Shown: positions 10,477 to 22,064 of the stretch, one piece after another
How the letters are laid out: each line of letters begins with the position of its first letter
How positions within the stretch are numbered: the first letter of the stretch is position 1
NCBI GenBank assembly: GCA_018873225.1
Contig: JAEILZ010000009.1
Span: 2,099,501-2,163,500 of the forward strand
Origin: [Phialemoniopsis] sp. UDSM-2020
Lineage: Eukaryota; Ascomycota; Sordariomycetes; Thyridiales; Thyridiaceae
Length of the DNA: 64,000 nt
Reading direction: 5' to 3'
Program-made: the position numbers and the translations under genes
The notes under the pieces: model-generated
The model's input: the letters and a program-made list of their open reading frames with translations, nothing else
What the model was told of the DNA's origin: nothing
The model's database searches: none

Positions 10477-13471
10477 CTTGGGCAAAAGTCTCAAAATGCG
10501 TCTCCGGTGTGTTGTTCAGATGGGGGTTCAATGTTGCTGCCAGAGATAAAGTGGCGGGGTTGAAATTTTGGAAATTTTGAAGCCGATTAGAGTCAGCGCC
10601 CCCGCTATCAGTGATTGATAAGCTTGGCTCCTTGGCTGGTCTGAGGGGTGGTCTCGGCGCCCCGCAGCTGTCGGCACCTGCCAGACTTATGTTGACAACC
10701 GAAGGTTCAGATACACCCAATACTCAACTACAGATGATGAGAACACACTCAACAGCATAATATGATGGCTTTCTGATCATATCAATATTTCGATTCTGAA
10801 GTATATTTCATATCTATTTTACTAGCCTCTATTGTTTGTTGCTGAATAGAAGATCATAAATGTATGAGTCTACTAAAGACGTGAGGTAACCAGATCTAAT
10901 CGGCTTGCCTCTGGGTAAAGCAATGAATTTGGACAGTACACCAAGACAGTTTCTACAACGTAATGGCCATAATGTCAGTTCCTAGTACTTGAAAATACAG
11001 ATATGGTATCTGGTTTGGCCACCCCTGGTTCGAAGGCTTGACCACTTTGGAACGCGCTTGCGGAGGCCCGGACTCGGATCCGGAATTTGAACTTTGAGCC
11101 CGACGTCTACCAAAGACGTAATGCAAATATAGCATGGGATCAGTAGCACAGAAGTTCCAACGTGATAAAGTGATTGCCACCTTTGGCGTATCGTTCAAGC
11201 CAAGCATTGACTATTCAACCCTAGTGTCATGATCTCATCGTCGAAACTTAATCTCCAAGTGGCTCACTTCTTTTAACTCCTGGAGACCTTCCCGTCCGTC
11301 ATCTGACACTAGTAAGATTGCCCCGACATTTTTGATGATGTTCATCTCACAGATTGCTAGTACGTACTATAACTTGAACAGTAACTGCATGCATAGCCAC
11401 GCCTCGGCGGCACTCGTTGACAACTTTTTTCCATTGCTGGAAATGGGCGTGGTAACACGTTACAAACTTCTGTTTGCCAGGCATTGTTTTGGTATCATCA
11501 GAACAAGGTAGAAGGTCTCCAGTTTTATCTTTAAGATCGGTCTGGGGTTCAAGTAAGAAACTACATCCACTTAGGAGCAGTTCTTGCCTCCGGTCACGGA
11601 GTGCTGGTATAAGTTGCTAGACCAAAAGTCTTCACGATATACCCAGATTGGGATGGACTTTGATATCCTGGAGATGTCCGAGATCATGGAACGTTTACTT
11701 AGACACCTGGCCATATTCAAGTTCATAACCCTACATCGGGTGTTCGAGCCGCTTCAGTTTTTGAGGGTTTACCATATCCTACTTCGTGCAGTGATGCACA
11801 CCCTGGCACACTAGCTCCACATATTCATTCTTGGGAAGCCTCCCACAGCCAAGCAAACTCTCGCCTCCGTTCACGAAGATTCACATTGGTTCCTTGTTTC
11901 CTTTGGCTAGCAAGTATTGTGGCTTGCGTTACTAATCGTATATCATTGGACGCCATAGAGTCAATATATGTAATATCTAGCCCATGCGCACGCATATGCA
12001 GCAACCCTGATGCATAATGACAGATTTTCATTGGGTGTTGAAAGGGGGGTGACACATGGCTTTGTCTGCTCGCCCTCCATCTCTGCGTCCGAAACCAACC
12101 GAGTCTCATGACTCTTGTCCTTATGTACTAGGCACTGCTTCAGATAGAGAAAGCCTACAAATGGATAAAAGAAAATACATCTCGCCCTCCCGAGATGACA
12201 TCAGCAAGCAAAATTCCAACTCCGATCGCCGATTTCATGCTACACATCAACCACTCCTGACCACCCTCAGCTCCTTGTACTGGCCGAGGAGCAGTCGTTT
12301 CATCATTATTTTCAACGGTATTTGCACACTGGCGATATGTGTTCCAATGTCGCTTGGGCTCTGGCTTGGGCTTTGGCGTGGCGGGATATTGACATCGACC
12401 CAACGCTGGCCACGCTTTATATCGATTGGATCTGTTTTTATTTCCAAGCATTAGTGGCTGGCGTCGAGAGACGACATTTCGGATGCAATAGATACTAAGC
12501 ATAACACTCACAAGAAGAAGGAATTTCCGAATCACGATCTCGTCGCTCCATTTTCTTCGTACTAGGATCCCAGAGGAGCACAGGCGAACCGTCTCTGTGC
12601 CTAGACGATGTCGAGTGTCTAGTGTTCACCCTTGAACTTAGAGGACTTAGCATTTTCTTTCTGGAAGTTCTCGTAGAATGATGGTGGAATAAAAGTAACA
12701 GAAAGATGTCCCAAACTCGTGTGCGGGCTGACTTGGTTTTTATTTAGTTCTCCCTGGCTTTGAATTATGCCTATTAAAACGCCTCGCGAACTGATATGCC
12801 AAGAAGGTCGGGGCCCGAGGAGCCTGACTAGAATTGATTGGTCGGTCATGCGGGCGGCAGCAGTGCGTGACATCAATGTTGATGTGGCGTCACTTTGTGA
12901 GCGCTTACCGAGCCTGACTCGTCCAAAATCACCGTTCTCAGCAAATAAAGGCCATGCAAGCCAAGTGTCAGGTATCAGAAAGTCCAGCTGTGGCCCAACA
13001 GATTCTATTTCAAAGGTGAAGCAAATCATCCATGCCTGCATAATTGGACATTAGATAGGGGCCACTGCAAGGCCGTATCGCTTCCTTGGAGGGGTGCAAG
13101 TGCAAGCCTGCCGGAAGCTGTGCTACGGACTTCGTATTTGCCACGAGAACACTCGTCTCTCAGCTGCTGCCACAGGGGAAAAGTAGAAAACCGGTGAAGC
13201 AAGCCACTTGCAAGTGACTGCGGATGGGTGTGTGAGGCATAGCATGATTTGCCCGTTGATAGGTTCATATCTCATCAATACTGTGATGGGCTGAACCGCC
13301 CGCAGAATTCCTGCAACGCCACCCCTCCTTTCAAATTTCTTCATTTCGGTGAAGATGAAGAATGACTGACATGACAGCCTCGTGGGCTGACCTGTTGGCT
13401 ATATATCGTGATGGTACGACCGGATGCATCATTTGTCACAAAGGGGTTTGTTCGCCTGGTGACTGCCAAAG
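10477..13471. other. 3 kb AT-richer gene-poor gap
   Basis: No gene can be supported. The stretch has weaker codon structure and more A/T than its flanks. Two diverged copies of a short CTTGCCTCCGGTCACGGAG-like string occur near 11584 and 11864, so it may contain old repeat material, but I cannot identify any element. A TATA-like string lies near 13397, about 75 bases before the phospholipase start. Confidence 0.4.
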
Positions 13472-15261
13472 ATGGCGCACGCAGCCCAGCCTATGAGGCT
13501 GCCAAACGGCTCGACACCAACACCAGATGTCTCTGTTCTAGCAAAGAGAACCAACACAGGAACTTCGACTGTCCATGAGCCACCACGCATACTCTCGAGA
13601 TCTCAAACCATTGCTCTTGCAAAAGAAACCAGTGGGCTGAGTACTGGCCGTCCATGGGCTCCAGTGGTGCTCTCTCTCGGTAAATGACTTCATCCTCCTT
13701 ATAATAGTCTACTTTTATTATATTGATAACTAGGCTATACAGATGGTGGAGGAGTTCGGGGACTCTCCATGCTTTTCATGCTCAGACACATCATGGAAAA
13801 AGTCAAGGAACGAATTGAGGCTCTACCAGACGATAATCCGACAAAACTGATGCTCAAAGACAAGGAGCTGCTGCCGTGTTATTTCTTTGATTTCATGATA
13901 GGTACAAGCACCGGAGGGTAAGCGACCTACATGTTGTACTGAATCGACAACGCAGTAGCCAGCATTTGTAGCTATGCTTACAGCAATCTAGGCTCATTGC
14001 AACCATGCTCGGCAGACTCAGGATGGGTATTGATGATTGTATCGAAGAATACTGGAAACTCAGTATCGACGTCTTCAAGCTTTCTTTTCCATGGATCCTT
14101 TACCGCGCCGAGGACCTCGAAACTGCTATCAAACAAGTTGTTTCGAGACACTGTCAATGCAACCCAGATGGCGGATGCCTAGGCGATGTTGAACTGTTTC
14201 GCCAGTACGATTATGCAGAGGAAGGAGACCCAGAATGCGATTTGTACCTCAACAAGTCATGCAAAGTGTAAGTTATATCAGCCACGAGACCAATCATGAA
14301 TCCCACTGGAGTTTACTGACAGAACATTAGTGCTGTAGTGAGCCAACGCAAGGGCCCTGCTCACCATGAAGTAAACTACAATGAGACTTATTTGTGGAGA
14401 ACTTACAATCATAACCCACGATTCAACAATCATCGTTCAGAGTACAACCCGAGAACACTTGAAAGAGCAAAGGTCAAAATTTGGGAGGTCTGCCGTGCAA
14501 CGACGGCTGCACCGTTGTATTTCAGCAGGCCAACAATTCACTGTCATGAACACATGGATGGTGGAGTCGGTGACAACAACCCAAGTCAAATCGCTTGGCT
14601 CGAGGCGTGCTTCATGGAAAACCGGCAAAGCCCCCAAGATGGTGGTGTGGAGCTACTACTGAGTCTTGGAACTGGCCATCAAGAAGGAGAAACCCGCTTC
14701 GGGTCTTTTTTCAGAATGTTCCACTGGGTCCGCAAATTGATCACAGAAACGGAAAAGACAAATATAGGCATGGAGGCACATTCGCTACAGTATGGATTTG
14801 GTTATTTCCGATTTACTGTTGAGTCCAGCCTACGTCAGAACGGCAACAATCTCCGCAACATCAAGCTCAGCGAGTGCAAGAAAACACGCACGAAAGAGCG
14901 ATGGCTGAGGAAAGCGTTCAAGGGTCTGCTGCCCAAGCGCAATTTCATAAACCGAGAGAAGCCAGCCTGGTACGGCAACCTGGAAACGCGAGCTGCACAG
15001 AACAGTCGTGGAAGTTTCAACCCAGACAAGTACACCTATACCACCTTTGACTGGATTTGGAGCTTGACAGAAGATTATTGTCAAGATGCAGACGTCCAAA
15101 AGAGTCTGGATGATTGTGCAACGAGGCTTCTCACCTCTATGCTAAGGCGACAGGAAAATGACGCGGAGCGTTGCGAGAGGTTTCTATCCCATCCTCATCC
15201 CAACCACCCGCATCATAGAACTCTCCGAACGGCGAATGTGCCGACACCTCGGCCAGACTAG
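13472..15261 (+). CDS. Patatin-like phospholipase
   Basis: Predicted acyl-lipid hydrolase (patatin family, Ser-Asp dyad). Exons are 13472-13679, 13743-13917, 13992-14267 and 14331-15261; all four junctions restore one frame, giving 529 aa. Exon 2 opens with DGGGVRG (oxyanion loop, residues 70-76). The nucleophile elbow is GTSTGG with Ser125. MDGGVGDNNP supplies the catalytic Asp (about D296). The first ~65 residues are Ser/Thr/Pro-rich and probably disordered. No TPR, ankyrin or NACHT region follows, unlike the NLR-type fungal patatins, and the C-terminal ~130 residues match nothing I know. There is no signal peptide. It sits alone after a gene-poor gap. Confidence 0.88.
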
Positions 15262-15599
15262 TCGAAAATTTATGTAAAGTCAACGAGAGAGGCACGTTTG
15301 TAAACCTCTTGTATTTCCTACTTTCAATTCCATTTCATTTCTCGGGTAATGGCAGGGGCAGTGGGGTGGTTAGACACTAGTATGTAATGCTTGTTCGAGT
15401 TATAATTTTTTGAATTGGGAAACCCATAACCGCCATTCCAAATCGCACGGAATTAGTGTGAATATATGCGGCTTTATCTGATTAGAACAAGATCGTAGGC
15501 TGCGCAGCCATTGAAGGCGTTGCGGGAGAATGTTATCTCACGCATATCATATCCCGAACCATAGCAACCCTTGGTGGTACGCTTTTGACTGTGCCCTCC
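15262..15599. other. Convergent intergenic region
   Basis: Short AT-rich spacer between the 3' ends of the phospholipase and the MFS transporter; nothing else seen. Confidence 0.5.
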
Positions 15600-17438
15600 T
15601 CAAACGTGCTTGATCTCCGCAGCATCCTCGTTCTTCTTCGGCTCGCGAGCCACATCCATCTCCCCAGCCTCGGCAGCAGTCACCTTGTCCAACACAGCCG
15701 CGCGGGGCCCCTCAAAGACCTCGCGGATCTCCTCAAGCGTGTGGCCCTTGGTCTCAGGGAATAGGAACCAGATGAGCACAAACAGCACGCCGAGCAGGCA
15801 GCAAAATACAATGTAGTACTTCCAGCCAATGGCCTTCATAGCGATCGGGTTGACCTGGTTGCCGACGATGAGGCCGACAAACGAGATGATGTAGGTGAAT
15901 GACAGACCACGGCTGCGAAGGGTATAGGGGTAGATCTCGACGGGGTAGGCCTGCAAGAGGGGCGTCCAGGCGATGTCGTAGAAGAAGTAGTAGATGAAGA
16001 TGAAGGCGACGACGGCGCGGCCCGTGGCCTCGTTCTTGCTGTCGACAAAGTGCGACGTCAGGGCGGTCCAGATGGCGTAGCTCGCGGCCATGCCCGCCGT
16101 CGAGGCGAGGAAGAGGGTGCGCCGGCCGAGGCGGTCGACCATGAGGGCGCCGGCGAAGATGGCGGCGAGCCAGTTGAAGATGTTGAGCAGGCCGTTGATG
16201 AGGGTCTGGTCCTTGGTCTCGGTGATGCCGATGGTGTTGAGCACGAGGACCAGGTAGTAGCTGACGACGCCGACGCCGTTCCACTGGCTGAACCAACCTG
16301 TGATGCAGGCGATAAGGGTCCTCCTGCGGTTCGCCGGCGTGCGGAAGAGCTCCAGCCACGAGGTCTTGGAGACGGTGTCGGCTTCCTCTGTGATGACGAG
16401 CTCGATCTCCTGGAGTTCGAACTCGACGAGAGTGGAGTTGGGGTCACCTCCACCGTGGTACTTGGTGAGGATTGCGCGAGCCTCTTCCCTCCGACCTTGG
16501 GAGACAAGCCATCTAGATTATTGTCAGCTGTGGCCCTTTACTGGCAGTCGATACTGGAAGGCAGCGTACCTGGGGGACTCGGGCAGGAACCACCAAAACA
16601 GCAGCTGGATCACCGGCAGAGAGCCTTGGAGCAGTGACGGGATTCTCCAGCTCCACGTGGACCCGATCTTGAAGGTGCCGTAGGTGCACCAAGCAGCGTA
16701 GATGGAACCGACATACTAATACAAGAGGCTCTGTTAGTATTATTGATCCTCGTGTATCAAGCAACGAGCGAGTCTTACAAAGAAGGTGTTGTAAAGGGCA
16801 GTCAGCTTGCCGCGCTGCGTCGGGTATGCCAGTTCACTGATGATGATGGGACTCGGCTGGCTGATGAACGAGGTAAAGAAGCCCAGGAGGGCTCGGGCAG
16901 TGACAAAAGCAGGCAGCGTCTGGGACAGAGCCTGCATGATGGCGAAGGCGATACAGGTGATGAGGCCGATGAGGATGGGGATCCTACGGCCGAAGCGATC
17001 CGAGACCCAGGTGACGAGAAACAGCGCGATGACCTTGCCCAGGGGGTAGACGGCGTTGATCAGGCCGAGGATGGCGCCTTCGGGGTTGCCAAAGAAGGTG
17101 CGCCACTGCTTGAGCGTCTGGAGGCCGTTCATCATCGAGCCTGGAGCAAGCCACAGTCAGCCTGATGTCTACGAGACAACAAAGAATTCGTAGCACGCAT
17201 ACCATCGTAGCCGACGGATGCGGCAGACATGAGGGGAACCATGAGGACGAGGTTGAGTTGGATCAGATGAGCGGTCCGGTACCACGGCTTGGGGTTCTCG
17301 GGTAGGACCTGAGCGGCATCAGCGTTAGGAACTTTCATGCGGAGCAGAAGAGTCTGAGGCGAGTTTACATACCGCAGCGAGGCCAGAGCCAACAGCTCTC
17401 GCGGCTTCTTTGCCGCCATTGCGTTTGAGGAAACCCAT
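15600..17438 (-). CDS. MFS sugar transporter, lactose-permease-like
   Basis: Predicted proton-coupled uptake of a sugar or disaccharide across the plasma membrane. Five exons: 17438-17373, 17308-17203, 17140-16779, 16715-16570 and 16512-15600, giving 530 aa. Sugar-porter signatures present are SDRFGRR (loop 2-3), PESPRWLVSQG at the end of the first half (split by an intron), VDRLGRR (loop 8-9) and the C-terminal PETKGHTLEEI. About 12 hydrophobic segments are visible. The overall pattern resembles the fungal lactose/hexose permease group, but the substrate cannot be read from sequence. The C-terminal tail is polar and charged. Confidence 0.9.
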
Positions 17439-18698
17439 TGTCGTGACTTTGCAGTAGAGTCAAGGTATGAGGCTCTGCGATGGTTGTCTGGATGGTAGAG
17501 ATCGACAGGTCCAGGACTCTACCGGGAGCGCGGAACCGTCTGTTTATATAAAGAACAGACCGGAATCTAGATCCCAGGCCGAGGAGATCGCGTCAATGAT
17601 CCGGGGTACGATCTTTTCGCTCTTCTCCACGCGAGCGAACGATGGGGAAATTCCAGCTCGGCAATTCCATTGGCCCTGTTGATCCTAGTGATCACTCGTG
17701 GGCTGCAAAGGGGCGTCTCGGTTCCCCTAGTTCAGGTCCAGGTCCAGGTTGGGGGCTCCATGTTTGTGCACGCGGACTGGCATAATTTCCTGGAGCAGTG
17801 CTTTCGCCCATGCCGATGGGTCAGCTTTCCCCATCTTTTCCCCAGTCTGGTGCGAGTCAGGTCGCCGATATTCCGCGACGTGGTGTTGGGCAGGGGAGGT
17901 GTGGACACTAAGTTGTGCCGTTGCCGATACTCCCCGACACGACATTGCGTACTCGCCCTTTGAGGAGGAGGCTCTTTGCGGCAAGTTGCCTCATTCAGGT
18001 CTTTTTGCATTTGTCAATAGTGAGTATTTGAAAATTTGAAAGCATCATGGCTTGAGTTTTCGGCTTCGGCACATGAATCTTCGGAACCGGATGTCCTCAA
18101 AGGTTCAAGGTTCATCCGTACGGATTGGCTGATGGGCGTAGCTTTGCTCCATTGCCAACTTTTTTTTCTTTCCTGACCATCAATTTCTGATCTAGATGCT
18201 CATGTCTTGTTCGCTGAAGTCAATTCAATTTACCTAGCTTCTCTCGTTTCTCTCTTCTTTGTTTTTTCCTTTTGCTCCATTCTCTCTCTGGCTATGCAAG
18301 ACGACCCTAGCGAAAGTGCTCCATGACCAATGACAAGTTTTACTCGAGACGCACGCATAGCAAATCCAGCCGATGTTTTCAAGGCTGAGGACAGAGCCTC
18401 GCCATCACAATGTTCTTTGTACGAAATGTCGACGACTGGACGAAGGACTTTGCACGAGAAGCCGCTACCTAACTTTTGGTTCGAAAAGACATGAAACGCC
18501 GGGACAAGGCGACCAGCTCGAGCTGGGCTTCAGCCAAGTAACACAAGTGACATACACCATCATACGCAGAGTCTCTTCTCAACTTGAAACATACTTCAAG
18601 TCCAAGGGTTGAGTCGACTTCATTGTTACAAAGATGTTTGATGTGGTATCGAGATCTATGAGAGCCCATGGGGGAAAGAAGCAACAAGAGCGAAGTCA
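17439..18698. other. Promoter region of the lactose-permease-like gene
   Basis: About 1.26 kb between the start of the MFS gene and the 3' end of the FMN-binding gene. No gene is supported. A 12-bp palindrome (18114-18125) is listed separately. Confidence 0.5.
18114..18125. promoter_or_regulatory. Palindrome ATCCGTACGGAT, CCG-N2-CGG type
   Basis: Perfect 12-bp palindrome containing everted CCG/CGG triplets spaced by two bases, the kind of site bound by Zn2Cys6 dimers. It lies about 680 bp upstream of the lactose-permease-like start. It may be chance. Confidence 0.3.
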
Positions 18699-19517
18699 CT
18701 ATTGTTGTTGTACCTTTTGCATCTCCTTCAAATCGCTCCTCTCCTTGATCATCTTACCCACGGCCTCCGAGTTCCTTGTCTCCAGCGAGGCGAACCCCTC
18801 AATCACACCTTGCCTGTCCTCTGTGTTCTTGTCCTGGCTCATCTTGACTTTGCCTTCCAGTCTGTCAATGGTAATCTCTATCCCTATGATATTCTTCTTC
18901 ATTATCGCAATGTACTTGTCCGGCGCGTCCGACGGTTTCCAGTCCCGCGGCGCGCCGTCCTGGCCCGTGTACCCCATGATCCCCGTCTCGCTCTGGTAGC
19001 TCAGGGCGGCGGTCTGCCTTCCCAGAAAGTCAGACGTCTCCTCGGACTGGCTGTCGTGGTACACTCGTGCCCGGCCATACACCTGCGCCGCGGCGTAGTT
19101 CCACGTCGGCACGACTTTGCCCGTGGATGGCTTGGTCTCGGTATAGAACTTGGGCGTGACGTAGTGGTCTGCCGCGGTGAAGACCACAAGCACCTCCTGC
19201 TCAAGGACGTTGTTCAGATCGGGATTGGTGGTCAGCGCCTCGATGAAGGCCTGGCTTTGCGGGTTCTGCCTCGTCAGGTGGCCGCGCAGACGGCCCAGTT
19301 CGGTGTCGCTGGACTCGTCATCGATGTCGAGCACGAAGGGGATGTGGCTCATCTGCAAGAACGGGTGCTTGGCTGATGGGATTCCTGTGATGAGCGACCC
19401 GAGTGGGTAGTCCCGGATGAGCTGGCGGAGGACCCGGAGGCTGGTCTCCTTGTGTGCGGCGGAGAAGTACATGATGGGCTTAAGAAGATGACTGTTGCCG
19501 CTAGGGAGTTCGATCAC
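18699..19517 (-). CDS. PAI2-type FMN-binding protein
   Basis: Member of the putative FMN-binding / PNPOx-like split-barrel family (bacterial PAI2, FMN_bind_2). In Bacillus the namesake is a negative regulator of sporulation and protease genes; in fungi the role is unknown. Single exon, 272 aa, somewhat longer than the usual bacterial ~210 aa because of inserts and a charged C-terminal tail. Diagnostic segments in order are SHIPFVLDI, LRGHLTRQNPQ, EVLVVFTAADHYVTPKFY, KVVPTWNYAAAQVYGRARV, and DAPDKYIAIMKKNIIGIEITIDRLEGKVKMSQ. I kept the first Met; the family core begins with the Met 17 codons later (MYFSAAHKE), so the true start could be there. Divergent from a GNAT gene across 365 bp. Confidence 0.88.
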   Translation of the reverse strand: MIELPSGNSHLLKPIMYFSAAHKETSLRVLRQLIRDYPLGSLITGIPSAKHPFLQMSHIPFVLDIDDESSDTELGRLRGHLTRQNPQSQAFIEALTTNPDLNNVLEQEVLVVFTAADHYVTPKFYTETKPSTGKVVPTWNYAAAQVYGRARVYHDSQSEETSDFLGRQTAALSYQSETGIMGYTGQDGAPRDWKPSDAPDKYIAIMKKNIIGIEITIDRLEGKVKMSQDKNTEDRQGVIEGFASLETRNSEAVGKMIKERSDLKEMQKVQQQ

Positions 19518-19882
19518 GGCTATCTGGCGTCGCAGATTCGACTATGCGCAGGCTGTCTGGCTCGCGTCGTGGGCCTTGCATTTATAAATGCGGCCCTGGG
19601 ATTGGAGTGACTCGACAGAGGGCGGAATTGCCGAAACCCAAGACATCGAATGAGATGACGTCCCGATCCCGTGGCGGGCGGGATTGGCGTAATCGCGTTC
19701 TATGGTGGGTGGGGCTGGCACCGGCACGGCGCCGAGCAACATTGGAGAAGATGACTCAGATGAGATGCAGAAATTCACCCACCAAACGAACACGTCGCGT
19801 TCTGATCCCATACAACGAGGCATTTCAGAACAACATTTCATATATCGAACACTGATAGGCCGCCTTTTCCGGAGGCAGCATC

Positions 19883-20440
19883 ATGGCATCCGTGAAGTCA
19901 GAGCTCCAGGCGCGATCATGGAACAAAGACGGCTTTTTCATCTCGACCGATCCCAGTTTGATACCCATTCCGAAGCTCATTGACGTTTTCAACTCGGGGG
20001 AAGTCTACTGGGCAAAGGCCTTGCCGCCACAGGCCATGCAAGAAATGGTCAACAACTCGCTCTCCTTTGGCATGTACGAGCAGGCCGAGCCTGGTACCGC
20101 GACAAGCTCGGCCCCGGAGCCGAGGTTTCTCGGCTTCGCCCGCTGCGTCACCGACTACGTTACCTTTGCCTATCTCACAGACGTCTGGGTGGACCCGGCA
20201 TATCAGGGAAAGGGCCTGGGCCGCTGGCTGGTACTTTGTATCAAGGAAGTCTTGGACTCCATGCCTCATCTCAGGCGGTGCCTGCTGTTCACTGGGAACT
20301 GGCAGAGGTCTGTGCCATTCTACGAGAAGCTCATGGGGATGGGCGTAATCGAGACCGTTCGGGGCAAAGGGTTGGCAGTCATGGAATGCAAGGGCAGAGG
20401 ACATCCGAGTTACGGGCGCGATGGTCTGGGGTACAATTGA
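19883..20440 (+). CDS. GNAT-family N-acetyltransferase
   Basis: Predicted acetyl-CoA-dependent acetyltransferase with an unknown acceptor. Single exon, 185 aa. The conserved core is LGFARCVTDYVTFAYLTDVWVDPAYQGKGLGRWLV, where QGKGLG is the acetyl-CoA pyrophosphate loop (motif A, Q/R-x-x-G-x-G/A). SVPFYEKLMGMG near the end is the usual GNAT C-terminal helix. The N-terminal ~60 residues are poorly conserved. It shares a promoter region with the PAI2-type gene. Confidence 0.88.
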   Translation: MASVKSELQARSWNKDGFFISTDPSLIPIPKLIDVFNSGEVYWAKALPPQAMQEMVNNSLSFGMYEQAEPGTATSSAPEPRFLGFARCVTDYVTFAYLTDVWVDPAYQGKGLGRWLVLCIKEVLDSMPHLRRCLLFTGNWQRSVPFYEKLMGMGVIETVRGKGLAVMECKGRGHPSYGRDGLGYN

Positions 20441-20789
20441 AATAATGGAGCATTTGCTCTCTACATTGACAGAGGGATTGTAGCGGCTGGAGACCATCTA
20501 TCCCAATCAGGAATGTACAAGCGTGGCTTGGGCACGCCCTTTGCACTACATGCGTATTTACAACATGGTTATGCAGTGGGTGACTCAACTTGGCCCACAC
20601 AAGGTGTCCGAGCCGCATGCTGCTGTTGCCATTCGGCCACGGACCGAGAACCCTGAATATCCATCTTTGTCTAGGCCAGTGATAACTTGACATGCTGGTG
20701 TTTCTGAACTTCGAAAGACACATCTCTCTTGTTATTAAGATGTTCTTATGCGTCGTTGTACTGTAGTCCATGGATGTACTACCCTGTAT

Positions 20790-21632
20790 CTAAGAATCGA
20801 ACTCAAAGACCAAGCCAGGCAAGACCTGGACGCTGCTAGGGCTCCCTTCTTTCCCAGCAAGTGTGAGGCGGAACTGTCGCTGCTGCTCAGTCGTTGCCTC
20901 CAGTGATATCTGCTGCTTGCCCTGATGCGAGCCGGCGTGAACAACCCAAGGCCAGGTCTTCTTCAAGGGAATATCCTCTACAGCTGGTCCGTGAATACCA
21001 TTGTAAATCTGGCTGACCACGGGGAAGTCCTTCTCAGGCACGGATACGGACACGCGCGAGACGCCCACAGCACCAGATGGGTGCTTCGTATACTCTGGGA
21101 AATTCCCAGTCTCTTCATCGCGGTACGGAACCCGCAGATGCCTCGGGGTCCGGTCGAGGCACCAGAACGGAGCCGTTCCGGGCCAAAGCGGCTTGAGCGA
21201 GGCGTCCTGCGCCGAAGTCACCGCCCACTTCAGCACCACCCCGTCCGGCCGAGTCCGGCCGCCCGCAATCGGGTCTTGATACGTCACGCCGGCATCTGGG
21301 TTCGCATCCTTGACACGCTTCTGCACGCCGGCAAAGTCCTTCTCGTCGGCGAGCGTGTACGCCCAGTCGATGATGTGCCCCTCTTCCAGCGAACCCCACC
21401 TGTGCCGCGCCCGGCGCTCCGGGTCTACGTCCTCTTGAAACGCGATGAGTTCGATGTAGACGCCATCGGGAAAGATGATCAGCTTGTTGACCGTGAGGCC
21501 ATCGGCGTGAGTCCCGCCTGCGGTCACGGTGAGGGAGTCTTGCAGACGCTCGGGTAATTCCAGTAGTGTCTTGTAGGACACCAGGATGACAATATGGTCC
21601 AGGATCGGGAGGACGGTGTTCTTGTTGGCCAT
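20790..21632 (-). CDS. Glyoxalase-like domain protein
   Basis: Belongs to the fungal glyoxalase-like (Glyoxalase_3) group of the vicinal-oxygen-chelate fold; the reaction is unknown. Single exon, 280 aa, normal for the group. It opens with the typical LDHIVILVSYKTL strand-helix, followed by GLTVNKLIIFPDGVYIELIAF. HIIDWAYTL, PIAGGRTRPDGVVLKWAV and a second half starting near HPSGAVGVSRVSVSV complete the pattern. LDH and YIEL are candidate metal-ligand positions. Start by first Met; no upstream exon is needed. The neighbouring small enzymes are not obviously in one pathway with it. Confidence 0.85.
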   Translation of the reverse strand: MANKNTVLPILDHIVILVSYKTLLELPERLQDSLTVTAGGTHADGLTVNKLIIFPDGVYIELIAFQEDVDPERRARHRWGSLEEGHIIDWAYTLADEKDFAGVQKRVKDANPDAGVTYQDPIAGGRTRPDGVVLKWAVTSAQDASLKPLWPGTAPFWCLDRTPRHLRVPYRDEETGNFPEYTKHPSGAVGVSRVSVSVPEKDFPVVSQIYNGIHGPAVEDIPLKKTWPWVVHAGSHQGKQQISLEATTEQQRQFRLTLAGKEGSPSSVQVLPGLVFEFDS

Positions 21633-22064
21633 AATGGACGTAAGTATGAGATCACAGCCTCATTGAAAGATCAGATGTTCGTGGTCAGAAGGGGCTTTTC
21701 CCCGTTGACACTCGTTGATTGTGAGTTTGAGGATGGTTCCAGTCAGCCAGAGCTAGCCAGCCAACCAGAGCACGATCCGTTGATGACGCCAATAGCGGAC
21801 CAAATGTGCTCAGTGCCGCCATCTGTGGGACCTTGCTTCCCGCTAACTACCCACTAAAGGGTGTACCTGCCATATCAGGTAGGGCGAAACATTGCTGGTG
21901 GTTCAGTCAATTGGTTGTAACTTGTGGCATTGATCACAGCAATTCAGAGAAGATGGAAACCTTGTACAACGATTTTGTTCATAGAGCGGATCTAATGTCA
22001 ACCTTTGAATACACGATCGCCTTCTGATAAACATGTTTTCCCTTCAGACAGAATCCAGACGTTT
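21633..22064. other. Intergenic region
   Basis: Upstream of the glyoxalase-like gene and downstream of the chitin-binding gene; no feature seen. Confidence 0.5.

Noticed and set aside
11020..11110. GGTTCGAAGG-like string considered as a tRNA T-arm
   Set aside because: No matching acceptor stem or anticodon arm could be folded around it.
11584..12535. Open frames of 76-132 residues in the 3 kb gap
   Set aside because: No recognisable protein features; considered as transposon relics but no terminal repeats or transposase motifs found.
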